From NCBI GenBank assembly GCA_017307785.1, contig JAFKGI010000026.1:1-64000 (forward strand): a DNA stretch of 64,000 nt. Direction: 5' to 3'. The notes under the pieces are model-generated. The model was not told where the DNA came from and did no database searches. It saw only the letters and a program-made list of their open reading frames with translations. The first letter of the stretch is position 1. The number at the start of each line of letters is the position of its first letter. Source of the stretch: Vulcanimicrobiota bacterium (lineage in GTDB: Bacteria > Vulcanimicrobiota > Xenobia > Xenobiales > JADMJV01). The position numbers were made by a program, and so were the translations under genes. Of the stretch, positions 33,257 to 41,991 are shown one piece after another.

Positions 33257-34135
33257 TTAGACGGCGGCGGTGGCCATGCGTTTTTTGAGCTCGGCGACCA
33301 GTTCTTGAGTGGTGTCGAGCACGGGGACGCCGGCTTTCATGAAGGCGTCGACCTTGCCCTGGGCGGTGCCTACGCCACCCGAGACGATGGCGCCGGCGTG
33401 GCCCATGCGTTTACCGGGAGGTGCGGTGCGACCAGCGATCATGGCTACGCACGGAATGTTCTTGCCTTCCAGGAAGCGAGCTGCTTCTTCTTCCTGGCCG
33501 CCACCGATTTCGCCGATGAGAACCAGGGCTTTGGTGGCCGGGTCATCGAGGAACATCTTGACGCAGTCGAGGAAGCTGGTGCCGATGACGGGGTCGCCAC
33601 CGATACCGACGCAGGTGGACTGGCCCAGACCGTTGCGGGTCAGTTCGTCCACGGCCTGGTAGGTCAACGTTCCCGAGCGGGAAACGAAGCCGACCGGACC
33701 GGGGCTGAAGATGTGGGCTGGCATGATGCCCAGTTTGCACTCGCCGGGAGTGATCAGACCGGGACAGTTGGGTCCGATGAGACGGGCGCCCAGACGCTTC
33801 ACTTCGGCGGCCACCGGAACCATGTCCTGAATCGGCACGCCTTCGGTGATGCACACGATGGTCTTGATTCCGGCGTGAGCCGCTTCCAGCACCGCGTCAG
33901 CTGCGCCGAAAGCGGGCACGAAGATGATCGAGGTGTCGGCGCCGGTGGCGGCGCGGCCCTCGGCCACGGTGTTCCAGACCGGACGGTCGAGAACGGTGGT
34001 TCCGCCCTTACCGGGGGTGCAACCACCCACGATCTGGGAGCCGTATTCGATCATCTGCTTGGCGTGGAAGCCGCCTTCTTTGCCGGTGATGCCCTGCACC
34101 AGGATTTTGCTGTTCTTGTTGATTAGAATGCTCAT
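33257..34135 (-). CDS. sucD: Succinyl-CoA ligase alpha subunit
   Basis: 292 aa, normal length. CoA-binding Rossmann start ILVQGITGKEGGFHAKQMIE, GTNCPG-type GPNCPGLITPGE, and the phosphohistidine loop AGRTAPPGKRMGHAGAI. With SucC it interconverts succinyl-CoA and succinate with NDP phosphorylation in the TCA cycle. It follows sucC with a 9-bp gap on the same strand and ends at a strong terminator. Confidence 0.96.
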   Translation of the reverse strand: MSILINKNSKILVQGITGKEGGFHAKQMIEYGSQIVGGCTPGKGGTTVLDRPVWNTVAEGRAATGADTSIIFVPAFGAADAVLEAAHAGIKTIVCITEGVPIQDMVPVAAEVKRLGARLIGPNCPGLITPGECKLGIMPAHIFSPGPVGFVSRSGTLTYQAVDELTRNGLGQSTCVGIGGDPVIGTSFLDCVKMFLDDPATKALVLIGEIGGGQEEEAARFLEGKNIPCVAMIAGRTAPPGKRMGHAGAIVSGGVGTAQGKVDAFMKAGVPVLDTTQELVAELKKRMATAAV

Positions 34136-34144
34136 TTACGTCTC

Positions 34145-35278
34145 CTATCGAGTCAGAGCCACGATTTTTTTGGCGGCTTCTTCCATCGTCGCGGCCACTT
34201 CATAGCCGTTGTCCTTGAGGATCTGGCGGCCCTCTTTCTCATTGGTGCCGGACAGGCGGATGACCAGCGGAACCTTGAGCTCCACCTGCTTGACGCCCTG
34301 CACGATGCCGTTGGCGACTTCGTCGCCGCGGGTGATGCCGCCGAAGATGTTAAAGAGCACGCCTTTAACGTTGGGGTCGGAAAGCACCAGTCCCAAGGCG
34401 TTAGCCACCAGAGCCGCATTGGCTCCGCCGCCCACGTCCAGGAAGTTGGCCGCTTTGCCGCCTTCGCGGGCCACGATGTCCAACGTGCCCATGACCAGAC
34501 CGGCACCGTTGCCGATGATACCCACTTCGCCGTCGAGGCGGACGTAGTTGTTCAGGCCGCGCTCCTTGGCGGAACGCTCCAGCGGGTCTTCCTCGGCCAC
34601 TTCGCGCATGGCTTCCAGTTCCGGGTGACGATAGGTGGCGTTGTCGTCGAAGTTGATCTTGGCGTCGGCGGCCACCACGCGGCCGTCGGTGAGCACGGCC
34701 AGCGGGTTGATCTCGGTCAGCACGCAGTCCCACTTGCGGTAGAGCTCGAAGCTCTTCTTGCAGAACATGGCGACCTGCTTGATCATTTTGGCGTCCAGTC
34801 CGGTCTTGTAGAGCATTTCGCGGATCTCATAGTCCTGCACGCCCAACCAGGGGTGGGTGTGGCACTTGAAGATCTGGTCCGGATGGGTGACGGCGACTTC
34901 CTCGATGTCCATGCCGCCCATAGGGCTGAACATGATCACGTGGGTGCCGGCGTCGCGGTCCAGAGTGATACCGAGATAGAACTCTTTCTCGATTTCCACA
35001 CACTCTTCGACGAGAACTTTGTTGACTTTCAGACCTTTGATGTCCATGCCGATGATGGCTTTAGCGGCTTCTTCCGCCTGCTCGGGGGTATCGGCCAGCT
35101 TGATGCCGCCGGCTTTACCGCGGCCTCCGATGTGCACCTGGGCTTTGACGGCAACTTTCTTGCCGATCTCGGCGGCAATGGCCTTGGCCTCGGCCGGGGT
35201 GGAGGCCACCCTGCCCTTGGTGGTGGGGATGCCGACTTCGTTCATCAGCTCTTTCCCCTGATACTCGTGGATGATCAT
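34145..35278 (-). CDS. sucC: Succinyl-CoA ligase beta subunit
   Basis: 377 aa. ATP-grasp domain with MIIHEYQGKELMNEVGIPTT, KAQVHIGGRGKAGGIKLA, the LTEINPLAV Mg-nucleotide motif and the C-terminal FNIFGGITRGDEVANGIVQG. GAGAGGAG precedes the ATG. It provides the nucleotide-binding half of the ligase with the sucD product. It lies 57 bp downstream of serA on the same strand, with no clear terminator between, so read-through from serA is possible. Confidence 0.96.
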   Translation of the reverse strand: MIIHEYQGKELMNEVGIPTTKGRVASTPAEAKAIAAEIGKKVAVKAQVHIGGRGKAGGIKLADTPEQAEEAAKAIIGMDIKGLKVNKVLVEECVEIEKEFYLGITLDRDAGTHVIMFSPMGGMDIEEVAVTHPDQIFKCHTHPWLGVQDYEIREMLYKTGLDAKMIKQVAMFCKKSFELYRKWDCVLTEINPLAVLTDGRVVAADAKINFDDNATYRHPELEAMREVAEEDPLERSAKERGLNNYVRLDGEVGIIGNGAGLVMGTLDIVAREGGKAANFLDVGGGANAALVANALGLVLSDPNVKGVLFNIFGGITRGDEVANGIVQGVKQVELKVPLVIRLSGTNEKEGRQILKDNGYEVAATMEEAAKKIVALTR

Positions 35279-35335
35279 TCCTAGACTCCTCTCGAACTTA
35301 CGGTATGGCGATTCTTGGCAGGTCCGGGGCGTCCT

Positions 35336-36535
35336 TTAAAGACTGGAAGCCCGCACGTGGAGCACGCCGTCACACTTTTCCAGGGCGGCAACCACCTGGT
35401 CGGAAACGGCGTCTTCCACCAGGATACGAGCGCTGGCCGCCCTGGCTCCGGAAAACACCAGGTTCTCCATCTCCTGAACGTTGACCCCGCTCTCTTTGAG
35501 AACTCCGAAGACTCCAGCCAGCACGCCCACGCGGTCTTCATGGCGCACGGTAATGGCCGAAGCGCTGGCCGGGGGCTTGCGCAGGTTGACGCAGTTGGGC
35601 ACCGGCAGGCCGTTGATGAAGGCGCCCACGATGCGGGCCGCTTCCAGGCCGGTGTCGAGCTCGGCCTGGTCGGTGGAAGCGCCGATGTGGTGGGTTCCGT
35701 AGCAATTGGCGTGTTGACTGATCGGGCTGACGAAGTCACCGTCTTTGCCCGAGGGTTCATTCTCAAAGACATCGGTGCCGTAGCGGATGTTCTTGCTGTT
35801 CATGGCTTCCAGCAGAGCGGCGTGATCCACCACTTCGGCGCGGCAGGTGTTGATCAAGAACGCGTCCTTTTGCATGGCCGAAAGAAAGTCTTTGCCAATC
35901 AGTCCGCGCGTATCGGCGGAGAGAGCCAGGTGCAGGCTGATAATATCGCAGCGCCCGGCCAGGTCGACGACGTTGGGAACATACTCCAGGCCGTGCGCTT
36001 CAGCCTTGGCCTGAGTCAACGAGCGTGACCAGGCCAGAATTTTGACGCCAAAGGGCTTGAGCCGCTCGGCCGTTTCCTGGCCGATGGCACCCAGGCCGAT
36101 CAGACCGATGGTGCGCCCTTTGAAGCCCTGGGCCTTGCCATATTTGCCTTTGTTCCACTTGCCGTTGCGCAGGTCGATGACGTTGTCCGCCAGATTGCGG
36201 TCCAGTGCCAGCATCAAGCCAACGGCCAGTTCGGCCACGGCGGTGGAGTTTTTACCCGGGCAGTTGGCCACGTAGATGCCTTTGGCGGAAGCGCCTTCGA
36301 CGTCGATGGTGTTGTAACCGGAACCGGCACGAATAATAAGACCAAGGCGGTCGGCAGCCGCGATGGTGGCTGCGTTCACCTTGGTCGAGCGAACGATTAG
36401 AATTTCAACGCCCGCAATGGCACCGGGCAAATCGTCGGGGCCTAGAGACGGCTGATTGATGACTTCAACGCCGCTGATGGCTTGTAGAGCCTGCACCGAC
36501 TGGGGATGAAGCTTATCGGCTAAGAGAATCTTCAC
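35336..36535 (-). CDS. serA: D-3-phosphoglycerate dehydrogenase
   Basis: 399 aa from GTG 36535, with GGAGG 8 bp upstream. Substrate domain, NAD-binding GLIGLGAIGQETAERL, and catalytic Arg in LINTCRAEVVD, Glu in TDVFENEPSG and His in YGTHHIGAST, with a C-terminal ACT domain (about 325-399, ITVRHEDRVGVLAGVFGVL). It catalyses the first step of serine synthesis; the ACT domain suggests control by serine or another amino acid. It lacks the extra ASB domain of the long SerA type. infA is 59 bp upstream on the same strand. Confidence 0.93.
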   Translation of the reverse strand: MKILLADKLHPQSVQALQAISGVEVINQPSLGPDDLPGAIAGVEILIVRSTKVNAATIAAADRLGLIIRAGSGYNTIDVEGASAKGIYVANCPGKNSTAVAELAVGLMLALDRNLADNVIDLRNGKWNKGKYGKAQGFKGRTIGLIGLGAIGQETAERLKPFGVKILAWSRSLTQAKAEAHGLEYVPNVVDLAGRCDIISLHLALSADTRGLIGKDFLSAMQKDAFLINTCRAEVVDHAALLEAMNSKNIRYGTDVFENEPSGKDGDFVSPISQHANCYGTHHIGASTDQAELDTGLEAARIVGAFINGLPVPNCVNLRKPPASASAITVRHEDRVGVLAGVFGVLKESGVNVQEMENLVFSGARAASARILVEDAVSDQVVAALEKCDGVLHVRASSL

Positions 36536-36594
36536 TGAGGGAACCTCCGCTAATTTAAGGCTGCGGGGTTCTTGCGTAGGGCAGTTCTGTCCTC

Positions 36595-36816
36595 TTATTT
36601 GTAACGGTAGGTGATGCGTCCGCGCGTGAGATCGTAGGGCGACAGTTCAACGGTCACCTTGTCTCCCGGAAGAATACGAATGAAGTGGCGGCGAATTTTC
36701 CCGGATACGTGGGCCAGCACTTTGTGGCCATTTTGAAGTTCTACCTGAAATCGAGCGTTGGGGAAGGCTTCAACCACTGTGCCTTCAACCTCAATAGCTC
36801 CCTCTTTATCTGACAT
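36595..36816 (-). CDS. infA: Translation initiation factor IF-1
   Basis: 73 aa, the standard IF-1 length. OB-fold sequence IEVEGTVVEAFPNARFQVEL, HVSGKIRRHFIRILPGDKVT and VELSPYDLTRGRITYRYK are diagnostic. It binds the 30S A site during initiation. GGGAGGTG lies upstream of the ATG, and a stable hairpin (36836-36855) lies just before that ribosome site. It is unusually placed away from ribosomal-protein genes, next to serA. Confidence 0.97.
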   Translation of the reverse strand: MSDKEGAIEVEGTVVEAFPNARFQVELQNGHKVLAHVSGKIRRHFIRILPGDKVTVELSPYDLTRGRITYRYK

Positions 36817-36835
36817 CCATTCACCTCCCTTTATA

Positions 36836-36855
36836 GGCGGGGTTCATACCCCGCC
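36836..36855 (-). promoter_or_regulatory. 8-bp hairpin in infA leader
   Basis: GGCGGGGT and ACCCCGCC flank a 4-nt loop, ending 6 bp before the infA Shine-Dalgarno region. It may set mRNA stability or translation of infA, or mark the 5' end. No T-tract follows, so it is not a terminator. Confidence 0.45.
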
Positions 36856-36902
36856 CGGGAGCATACTACACATTCCTGGTGACTGCATAGGCCCTGAGGT
36901 AC

Positions 36903-36939
36903 GAAAAGAGCCGGCCCGAGAGGTCTCGGCCGGCTCTTA
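36903..36939 (-). terminator. Terminator after rhomboid gene
   Basis: Long stem AAGAGCCGGCC ... GGCCGGCTCTT with a 4-bp inner extension and one bulge, followed on the minus strand by TTTTCG. It begins about 20 bp after the rhomboid stop. Confidence 0.75.
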
Positions 36940-36957
36940 TCGAGCGAACTTCAGATG

Positions 36958-37512
36958 CTACAGGTCGTTGCGCTTGGGCGCTTTGAGTTGCTTGGCCGCG
37001 ACGATACCGCCGACGAAGCCCCAGAAGTGACCGGACCAGGAGATGCCCGCGTGGGGAATCAGACCGGCCCAGACCACGCTGCTAAAGTAGCTGAAAGTAA
37101 TCAGCGAAATCGCGATGGCCAGGGGCTTACGCGTGTAGATGCCGCGGGCCAGCAGGAAGCCCATGAAACCGAACAATACGCCGGAGAAGCCCAGCGAAGG
37201 CCCGGTCGCAAAAGCCCAGGTGCCCAGCCCACCGACGACCATCGAAATCAGCATCACCGGAAGAAAAGCCCGCTGTACCAGCATCAGCGCTCCCAAGGGG
37301 ATCAACGCCAGGGTGTTGCCCAAAAGATGTTGCCAGCCGAGATGCAAAAACGGCGAGGTGAAAATCTGGGCCAGCCCGATCTCGGTGCGAGGGCGCAGAG
37401 CTCCCAGGTTGTCCAGCATATGGTGGGTAAGCGTATCGGCGATTTCGACGCCCCAAAGCAGCGCCACCATGCCGAACAAGAAGAGAACCTTGGACTTCAG
37501 CATTTTCATCAT
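36958..37512 (-). CDS. Rhomboid family intramembrane serine protease
   Basis: 184 aa, about six membrane helices. Catalytic Ser in GFSGVLFGFMGFLLA and His in SGHFWGFVGGIVAA, with the HLGWQHLLGNTLALIPLG oxyanion-side HxxxN pattern. It cleaves membrane proteins within or near the bilayer; substrates unknown. TATAAT lies seven bases before the first of two tandem ATG codons (37512, 37509), so the mRNA is probably leaderless. It has its own terminator. Confidence 0.9.
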   Translation of the reverse strand: MMKMLKSKVLFLFGMVALLWGVEIADTLTHHMLDNLGALRPRTEIGLAQIFTSPFLHLGWQHLLGNTLALIPLGALMLVQRAFLPVMLISMVVGGLGTWAFATGPSLGFSGVLFGFMGFLLARGIYTRKPLAIAISLITFSYFSSVVWAGLIPHAGISWSGHFWGFVGGIVAAKQLKAPKRNDL

Positions 37513-37519
37513 AGGAAAG

Positions 37520-37525
37520 ATTATA
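37520..37525 (-). promoter_or_regulatory. -10 box of a probably leaderless rhomboid promoter
   Basis: A consensus TATAAT on the minus strand ends seven bases before ATG 37512. No Shine-Dalgarno is present. The -35 region coincides with the T-tract of the upstream terminator and is not consensus. Confidence 0.55.
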
Positions 37526-37543
37526 CTCTCTTTCGTTGCATAA

Positions 37544-37569
37544 AAAAACGGGTCCGGGGACCCGTTTTT
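37544..37569 (-). terminator. Terminator after nfeD-floA-floA operon
   Basis: AAAAACGGGTCC-GG-GGACCCGTTTTT, a 12-bp perfect inverted repeat with T-tracts on both strands, directly after the small Gln-rich gene. Bidirectional in form; on this strand it separates that operon from rhomboid. Confidence 0.85.
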
Positions 37570-37573
37570 GGAA

Positions 37574-37852
37574 TCAGTCCTGCAGGCCCGGGGGCGGACC
37601 CAGCACCATCATCAGTTGCAGAGCGTCGGCGATACGCTGACGATCCCAGGCGGGTCGCGCCTGCGCCACCGGCTGCTGCCAGTCGTCGCTCTGAGCCGAT
37701 TCTTGCTGAGCCTGCGCCATCGACTCCTGTTGTTGCTGCTCGGCCGCTTCCCGGCGCTTCTTGCGCTTCTGTTGCTGAGGGGCCGGAGAGTCGTTTCGCG
37801 GAGCTTGATTCTGACGCTCAATCTCCTTGAGGATTTTCATCACCGCATCCAT
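37574..37852 (-). CDS. Small Gln-rich cytosolic protein in flotillin operon
   Basis: 92 aa. Short helical start MDAVMKILKEIERQNQ, a basic KRKKRRE patch, a Gln-rich disordered middle and a C-terminal segment WDRQRIADALQLMMVLGPPP. AGGAG lies 9 bp upstream. No family recognised. Bacillus floA operons (yqeZ-yqfA-yqfB) also end in a short gene, but no sequence relation to YqfB is evident. It probably works with the flotillin-like proteins. Confidence 0.65.
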   Translation of the reverse strand: MDAVMKILKEIERQNQAPRNDSPAPQQQKRKKRREAAEQQQQESMAQAQQESAQSDDWQQPVAQARPAWDRQRIADALQLMMVLGPPPGLQD

Positions 37853-37864
37853 GAGCTGCTACTC

Positions 37865-38761
37865 CTAAGCCTGGGTGGCGCTGGCCTTGAAGCGGCCGTG
37901 GCGCATCGACTCGGCCAGGGCTCGAGGAACGCGAGCTTCGGCTTCCACCACCTTGGCACGCATCTCCTCGACTCGGGCTTTCATCTCTTCTTCCTGAGCC
38001 ACCGCTTCGGTGCGGCGCTGCTCGGCCCGGGCCTGAGCGATTTGCTTGTCGGCCTCGGCCTGATCCTTCTGCAGTTGGGCGCCGATGTTGCGACCGATAT
38101 CCACGTCCATCACGTCGATGGAGAGGATGTCGAAAGCGGTACCCTGGTCCAGGCCGCGCGAGAGCACGGTCTGGGAGATGATGCTGGGATTCTCCAAGAC
38201 TTTCTTATGGGTGGGCGCGCAACCGATGGCCGTGACCACGCCCTCGCCCACGCGGGCCAGCACGGTGGCTTCACCGGCGCCGCCCACCAGGTTCTTGATG
38301 TTGGCCTTCAGAGTGATACGGCAGGTGGCCGAGACCTGAATACCATCTTTGGACATTCCCGAGATGGAGGCAGTCTGAATGACCTTGGGATTGATCATCA
38401 TCGAGACGGCTTCGAGCACGTCGCGACCGGCCAGGTCGATGGCCGCGGCGGTGCTGAAGTCCAGGTCGATCTTGGCTTTGTGAGCCTCGACCAGAGCTCG
38501 CACCACCCGCTGCACGTTACCGCCGGCCAGGTAGTGAGCTTCCAGGTCGCGCTCGTGGAGATGGTCCACGCCGGCCTGGCGGCCTTGAATCAGGGGATTG
38601 ACGACGGCTGCCGGGTCCACACGCTTGAAGCGCATGGCCAGCAAGTGAAAGAGGCTGATGTTGACGCCGTTGGAGACGGCGTTCATGTAGAGTCCTACCG
38701 GGAAGTAGTAGGCGAAGAAAAGGAAGCCGAAAAAGCAGAGGAATAAAATAAATCCAGTCAT
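37865..38761 (-). CDS. floA: Flotillin-like protein FloA, paralogue 2
   Basis: 298 aa. N-terminal membrane hairpin (ILFLCFFGFLFFAYYFPVGL), then the SPFH/FloA core: LEAHYLAGGNVQRVVRALVE, AAIDLAGRDVLEAVSMMINP, LVGGAGEATVLARVGEGVVT, GLDQGTAFDILSIDVMDVDI and a charged coiled C-terminus. It is close to Bacillus YqfA/FloA, which scaffolds membrane microdomains. It lacks the extra 30 residues at the C-terminus of its upstream paralogue. AAAGGAG precedes the ATG, 9 bp after paralogue 1. Confidence 0.9.
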   Translation of the reverse strand: MTGFILFLCFFGFLFFAYYFPVGLYMNAVSNGVNISLFHLLAMRFKRVDPAAVVNPLIQGRQAGVDHLHERDLEAHYLAGGNVQRVVRALVEAHKAKIDLDFSTAAAIDLAGRDVLEAVSMMINPKVIQTASISGMSKDGIQVSATCRITLKANIKNLVGGAGEATVLARVGEGVVTAIGCAPTHKKVLENPSIISQTVLSRGLDQGTAFDILSIDVMDVDIGRNIGAQLQKDQAEADKQIAQARAEQRRTEAVAQEEEMKARVEEMRAKVVEAEARVPRALAESMRHGRFKASATQA

Positions 38762-38770
38762 ATCGCTCCT

Positions 38771-39763
38771 TTACGCCAACCGGGCCGTTTCAGGCGCGGT
38801 GTTGCCAGCCAGACCTTCACGCATCCGAGTATCGGCGATCAGATTCTGAACTTTGTAGTAGTCGCCCACGGTGAAGTTCCCGTTGGCCAGAGCTTCGGCC
38901 AGAGCCGACGGGACTTCCGCCTCAGCCTCGACCACCTTGGCCTTCATTTCCTGCACCTTGGCGCGCATCGACTGCTGCAGGGCCACTGCCTCGGCGCGGC
39001 GCTGTTCGGCGCGGGCCTGAGCGATCTGCTTGTCGGCGTTGGCCTGGTCGATTTGCAGGCGAGCACCGATGTTGCTGCCCACATCGATTTCACAGATGTC
39101 GATGGAGAGGATCTCGTAAGCGGTGCCGCTGTCCAATCCGGTGGCTTCCACCGCCTGAGTGATGTTGTCCGGGTGCTCGAGCACTTCGCGGAAGTCGCGG
39201 GCCCGGCCGATAGCCGTCACGATACCTTCGCCGACGCGGGCCAGCACGGTGTCTTCACCCGCCGAACCGACCAGGCGAGCGATGTCGGTGCGCACCGTCA
39301 CCAGAGCGATGGCCTGCAGCTGAATTCCGTCTTGAGCCACGGCTTCAATCAACTTGGTCTGAATCACGCGCGGGTTGACCGAGGTCTGCACGGCCTGGAG
39401 CACGTCGCGGCCGGCCAGGTCGATAGAAGTGGCCGTGTTCCAGTCCAACGCGATATTGGCTTTGGAAGCGGCGATCAGAGCCGCCATCACGCGGTCCACG
39501 TTACCACCCGAGATCTTGTGCTGCTGAATCTCGGACAAGTTGACTTTGACGTCGGCAAATTTGGCGGTCAGCAGGGGGATGACCACCTCGTGCGGGCTGA
39601 TGTTACGGAACACCCGCATCGAGAACAGCTCCCAGAGACTGACGCTCAGGCCGGACAGGACGCACGCGATCCAGAGCGGGATGGGAACGAACTGCATGAA
39701 GATGAAAAGGCCGAAGAGCCCGAAAAAGAACCCTCCAAAACCTAAACCGATTAGTGATTCCAT
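38771..39763 (-). CDS. floA: Flotillin-like protein FloA, paralogue 1
   Basis: 330 aa, the length of B. subtilis FloA. N-terminal membrane segment (GFGGFFFGLFGLFIFMQFV), HKISGGNVDRVMAALIAASK, SIDLAGRDVLQAVQTSVNP, VLARVGEGIVTAIGRA and GLDSGTAYEILSIDICEIDV. It is clearly a duplicate of the next gene but differs in the N-terminal third, so the two may form a hetero-oligomer. GAGGAG precedes the ATG. The upstream nfeD gene encodes the usual partner. Confidence 0.9.
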   Translation of the reverse strand: MESLIGLGFGGFFFGLFGLFIFMQFVPIPLWIACVLSGLSVSLWELFSMRVFRNISPHEVVIPLLTAKFADVKVNLSEIQQHKISGGNVDRVMAALIAASKANIALDWNTATSIDLAGRDVLQAVQTSVNPRVIQTKLIEAVAQDGIQLQAIALVTVRTDIARLVGSAGEDTVLARVGEGIVTAIGRARDFREVLEHPDNITQAVEATGLDSGTAYEILSIDICEIDVGSNIGARLQIDQANADKQIAQARAEQRRAEAVALQQSMRAKVQEMKAKVVEAEAEVPSALAEALANGNFTVGDYYKVQNLIADTRMREGLAGNTAPETARLA

Positions 39764-39838
39764 AACTCTCCTCTCAACAATGGGAAAAGGGGACCATTCG
39801 CAGGGATATCGGGGATCCCTGATCGAGTGTGGGAAAAG

Positions 39839-40558
39839 TTACTCGACGACTTCCACGATGAGCTGATTGCTCTCGACTCTTACCACACGGATGGGGGTAT
39901 TGGCGGGTACAAACGCCTGACTGGTGCGGCCGCCGTAAACCTGACCTTCGACCATCACCTTGCCGCTCGGCTTGAGAGCGGTGGTCGTTTCACCCTTCTT
40001 GCCCACGAACTGTTGCAGGGCGGCACCCGGGTCGAAAGCAGACTCGGCGGCGGTGGGCGGCTTGAGAGCGCTAAGACGCCGGCTGGGCAAGTATTTGAGA
40101 CCTGCCCACAGTCCGGCCCCCAAGGCTCCGTAGGCAACCAGTAAGGCCTGCATGCCCTGACTGTGGTCGGGGAAAGACTTCAAAATGGCAACGCTGATGC
40201 AAATCGCGCCCACGATGAAGGGCTTTCCGATGCCAGGGACGAGCAAGATTTCCACGGCCACAAAAAAACCACCGACCGCGAAGATCAGCAGCGGGACCCA
40301 ATCGTGAGTCGTTTGGAAACGACCCCAGAAAAACAGGGCGAAACTAAGGGCCGAGACGCTCTCGGCAAAGCCCGTGCCCAGGGTGATCAGGGCGGGCACG
40401 AGAGTCAGCATGGCCAGAGCCAGACTGAAAAGGGAGCCCCAGTAAGCCTGGGACCACCCGGCCAATGTCTGAATGCCAGGCCAGTCAATCGGAGCATTCA
40501 AGATGCCCAGAATGAGGAGACCGCTTGCGATGAGACAGGCTTTCTGCAACATATGCAC
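39839..40558 (-). CDS. NfeD-like membrane protein
   Basis: 239 aa from GTG 40558 with AGGA at good spacing. About five hydrophobic segments (GVEILLVPGIGKP-type sequence VAVEILLVPGIGKPFIVGA is the NfeD hallmark), then a C-terminal soluble OB-like domain (ALKPSGKVMVEGQVYGGRTS, IRVVRVESNQLIVEVVE). It lacks the N-terminal ClpP-like protease of long NfeD. NfeD partners flotillin/stomatin proteins in the membrane. It heads the operon and has a recognisable promoter at 40582-40610. Confidence 0.87.
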   Translation of the reverse strand: MHMLQKACLIASGLLILGILNAPIDWPGIQTLAGWSQAYWGSLFSLALAMLTLVPALITLGTGFAESVSALSFALFFWGRFQTTHDWVPLLIFAVGGFFVAVEILLVPGIGKPFIVGAICISVAILKSFPDHSQGMQALLVAYGALGAGLWAGLKYLPSRRLSALKPPTAAESAFDPGAALQQFVGKKGETTTALKPSGKVMVEGQVYGGRTSQAFVPANTPIRVVRVESNQLIVEVVE

Positions 40559-40581
40559 TTTTTATCCTACCTTCTGTTCGG

Positions 40582-40610
40582 ATAATACTCCTGTCTAGGC
40601 CTAAAGTCCA
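40582..40610 (-). promoter_or_regulatory. Promoter of nfeD-floA operon
   Basis: On the minus strand, -35 TGGACT (40610-40605), 17-bp spacer, -10 TATTAT (40587-40582). The leader is about 20 nt and holds the AAGGTAGGAT ribosome site. Confidence 0.6.
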
Positions 40611-40626
40611 GAGTCTGTGAAGTGGG

Positions 40627-41910
40627 TTACAAAGGCCGCCAGGAATTCAAGTCGACCGCTTCCTGCAGTCCGCTGCGCATATCTTTGACTTCCATATCCG
40701 CCTCAAACAGCACATAAGGGATGCCCTTGCGATTTGCGTATTGTAGTTGTTTGTTGAGCTTGGCCGGCTCGTGATAGGACTCGGTATTGATTCCCCGAGC
40801 CCGCAACTGAGAGGCCAGCTGCCTGGATTTGGTGGCCTCCGGCTCCAGCCAGGTAACCAGCACTTGAGTGGGAGTAGGCGCCGGAAGCTGCGCCTTGAGC
40901 TTAGAGAAGATGCGTGTGAATCCGAGGGAAAGCCCCACGCCGGGCAGATGATGATTGGTGTAGTTTCCGGCCAGGTCGTCGTAGCGGCCGCCGGCCCCGA
41001 TGCTCCCCAGACCCGGGTGGTCGTTCCAGCGGATTTCATAAACCGAACCCGTGTAGTAGTCGAGGCCGCGAGTCACCGAAAGATCCACCAGAAAGCCCTG
41101 CTGGTGCTCGCTAAAGAGGCGCTGCATGACTTCCGTGAGTTCTTCCAGTCCCTGAGTCAGGGTGGCGTTTTCGATGCCCAGGGCTTTGACTTTCTCTACG
41201 AAGGAGAGGTCGCGCGTCTGAATCTGGGCCAATGCCAGGGCTTTGTCGGGCTGCTCCAGGCCGAGCTTGACCAGTTCTTCTTTGACTTTGTCCGGTCCGA
41301 TCTTCTCGAGCTTGTCCAGCCAACGGGTGACCACGGCCAACGGAACGTTCTCGGGCAGCCCCAGACCCTGCAGGTAGCCCTGGGTGATTTTGCGGTTGGA
41401 AATACGGATATCGAAATCGCCGATCTCAATGCTCTTGAGAATCTCGTAGGCCACCAGGGGAATCTCGCTATCGAACGCGATCGGTAATTTGTCCAGGGCC
41501 ACCACGTCGATGTCGCACTGCATAAACTGGCGAAAACGACCTTCTTGAGGACGCTCGCCGCGCCAGCACGGCTGCATCTGGTAGCGCTTGAAGGGGAAGG
41601 CGAGCTGGCCGAAGTTCTGAGCTACGTAACGCGCAAAAGGGACGGTCAGGTCGTAGTGCAGGCCGAGCTTGGCCTCCGCTTCCGCATCCGGGTCCAGACG
41701 TTGCAAGAGAAACATCTCTTTATCCGTGTCTCCGCCCTTAGCCAGCAACACTTCCAGGCGCTCCACGGCGGGAGTCTCGATGGGCGTGAAGCCATAGAGC
41801 TCGAAATGGCGGCGGATTTTGTCCTGCAGTTGCTGGGCGGCGCGCTGCTCGGCGGGCAGATATTCGGCGAAGCCACTGATGCTCTGGGGACGAACGAGAT
41901 TCTTGGACAC
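40627..41910 (-). CDS. hisS: Histidyl-tRNA synthetase
   Basis: 427 aa from GTG 41910, with AGAGGTG upstream. Class II motifs: FPFKRYQMQPCWRGERPQEG followed by RFRQFMQCDIDVV (motif 2), the histidine-A motif RGLDYYTGSVYEI, GAGGRYDDL and motif 3 GVGLSLGFTRIFSKL. The C-terminal anticodon domain is present (VLVTWLEPEATKSRQLASQL). It charges tRNA-His. No T-box or terminator-antiterminator pair is visible in the 81 bp before it; the divergent neighbour starts at 41992. Confidence 0.94.
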   Translation of the reverse strand: MSKNLVRPQSISGFAEYLPAEQRAAQQLQDKIRRHFELYGFTPIETPAVERLEVLLAKGGDTDKEMFLLQRLDPDAEAEAKLGLHYDLTVPFARYVAQNFGQLAFPFKRYQMQPCWRGERPQEGRFRQFMQCDIDVVALDKLPIAFDSEIPLVAYEILKSIEIGDFDIRISNRKITQGYLQGLGLPENVPLAVVTRWLDKLEKIGPDKVKEELVKLGLEQPDKALALAQIQTRDLSFVEKVKALGIENATLTQGLEELTEVMQRLFSEHQQGFLVDLSVTRGLDYYTGSVYEIRWNDHPGLGSIGAGGRYDDLAGNYTNHHLPGVGLSLGFTRIFSKLKAQLPAPTPTQVLVTWLEPEATKSRQLASQLRARGINTESYHEPAKLNKQLQYANRKGIPYVLFEADMEVKDMRSGLQEAVDLNSWRPL

Positions 41911-41991
41911 GGGGGCACCTCTTTAACTGGTTTAGAGCCCCGTTCGCATCCAGACCCGAGGATCCCGCCTCCCGATGCTTAAGCCGTTTCC

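Noticed and set aside
40559..41991. T-box or amino-acid-responsive leader for hisS
   Set aside because: The upstream gap is only 81 bp and shows no T-box sequence or terminator/antiterminator pair.
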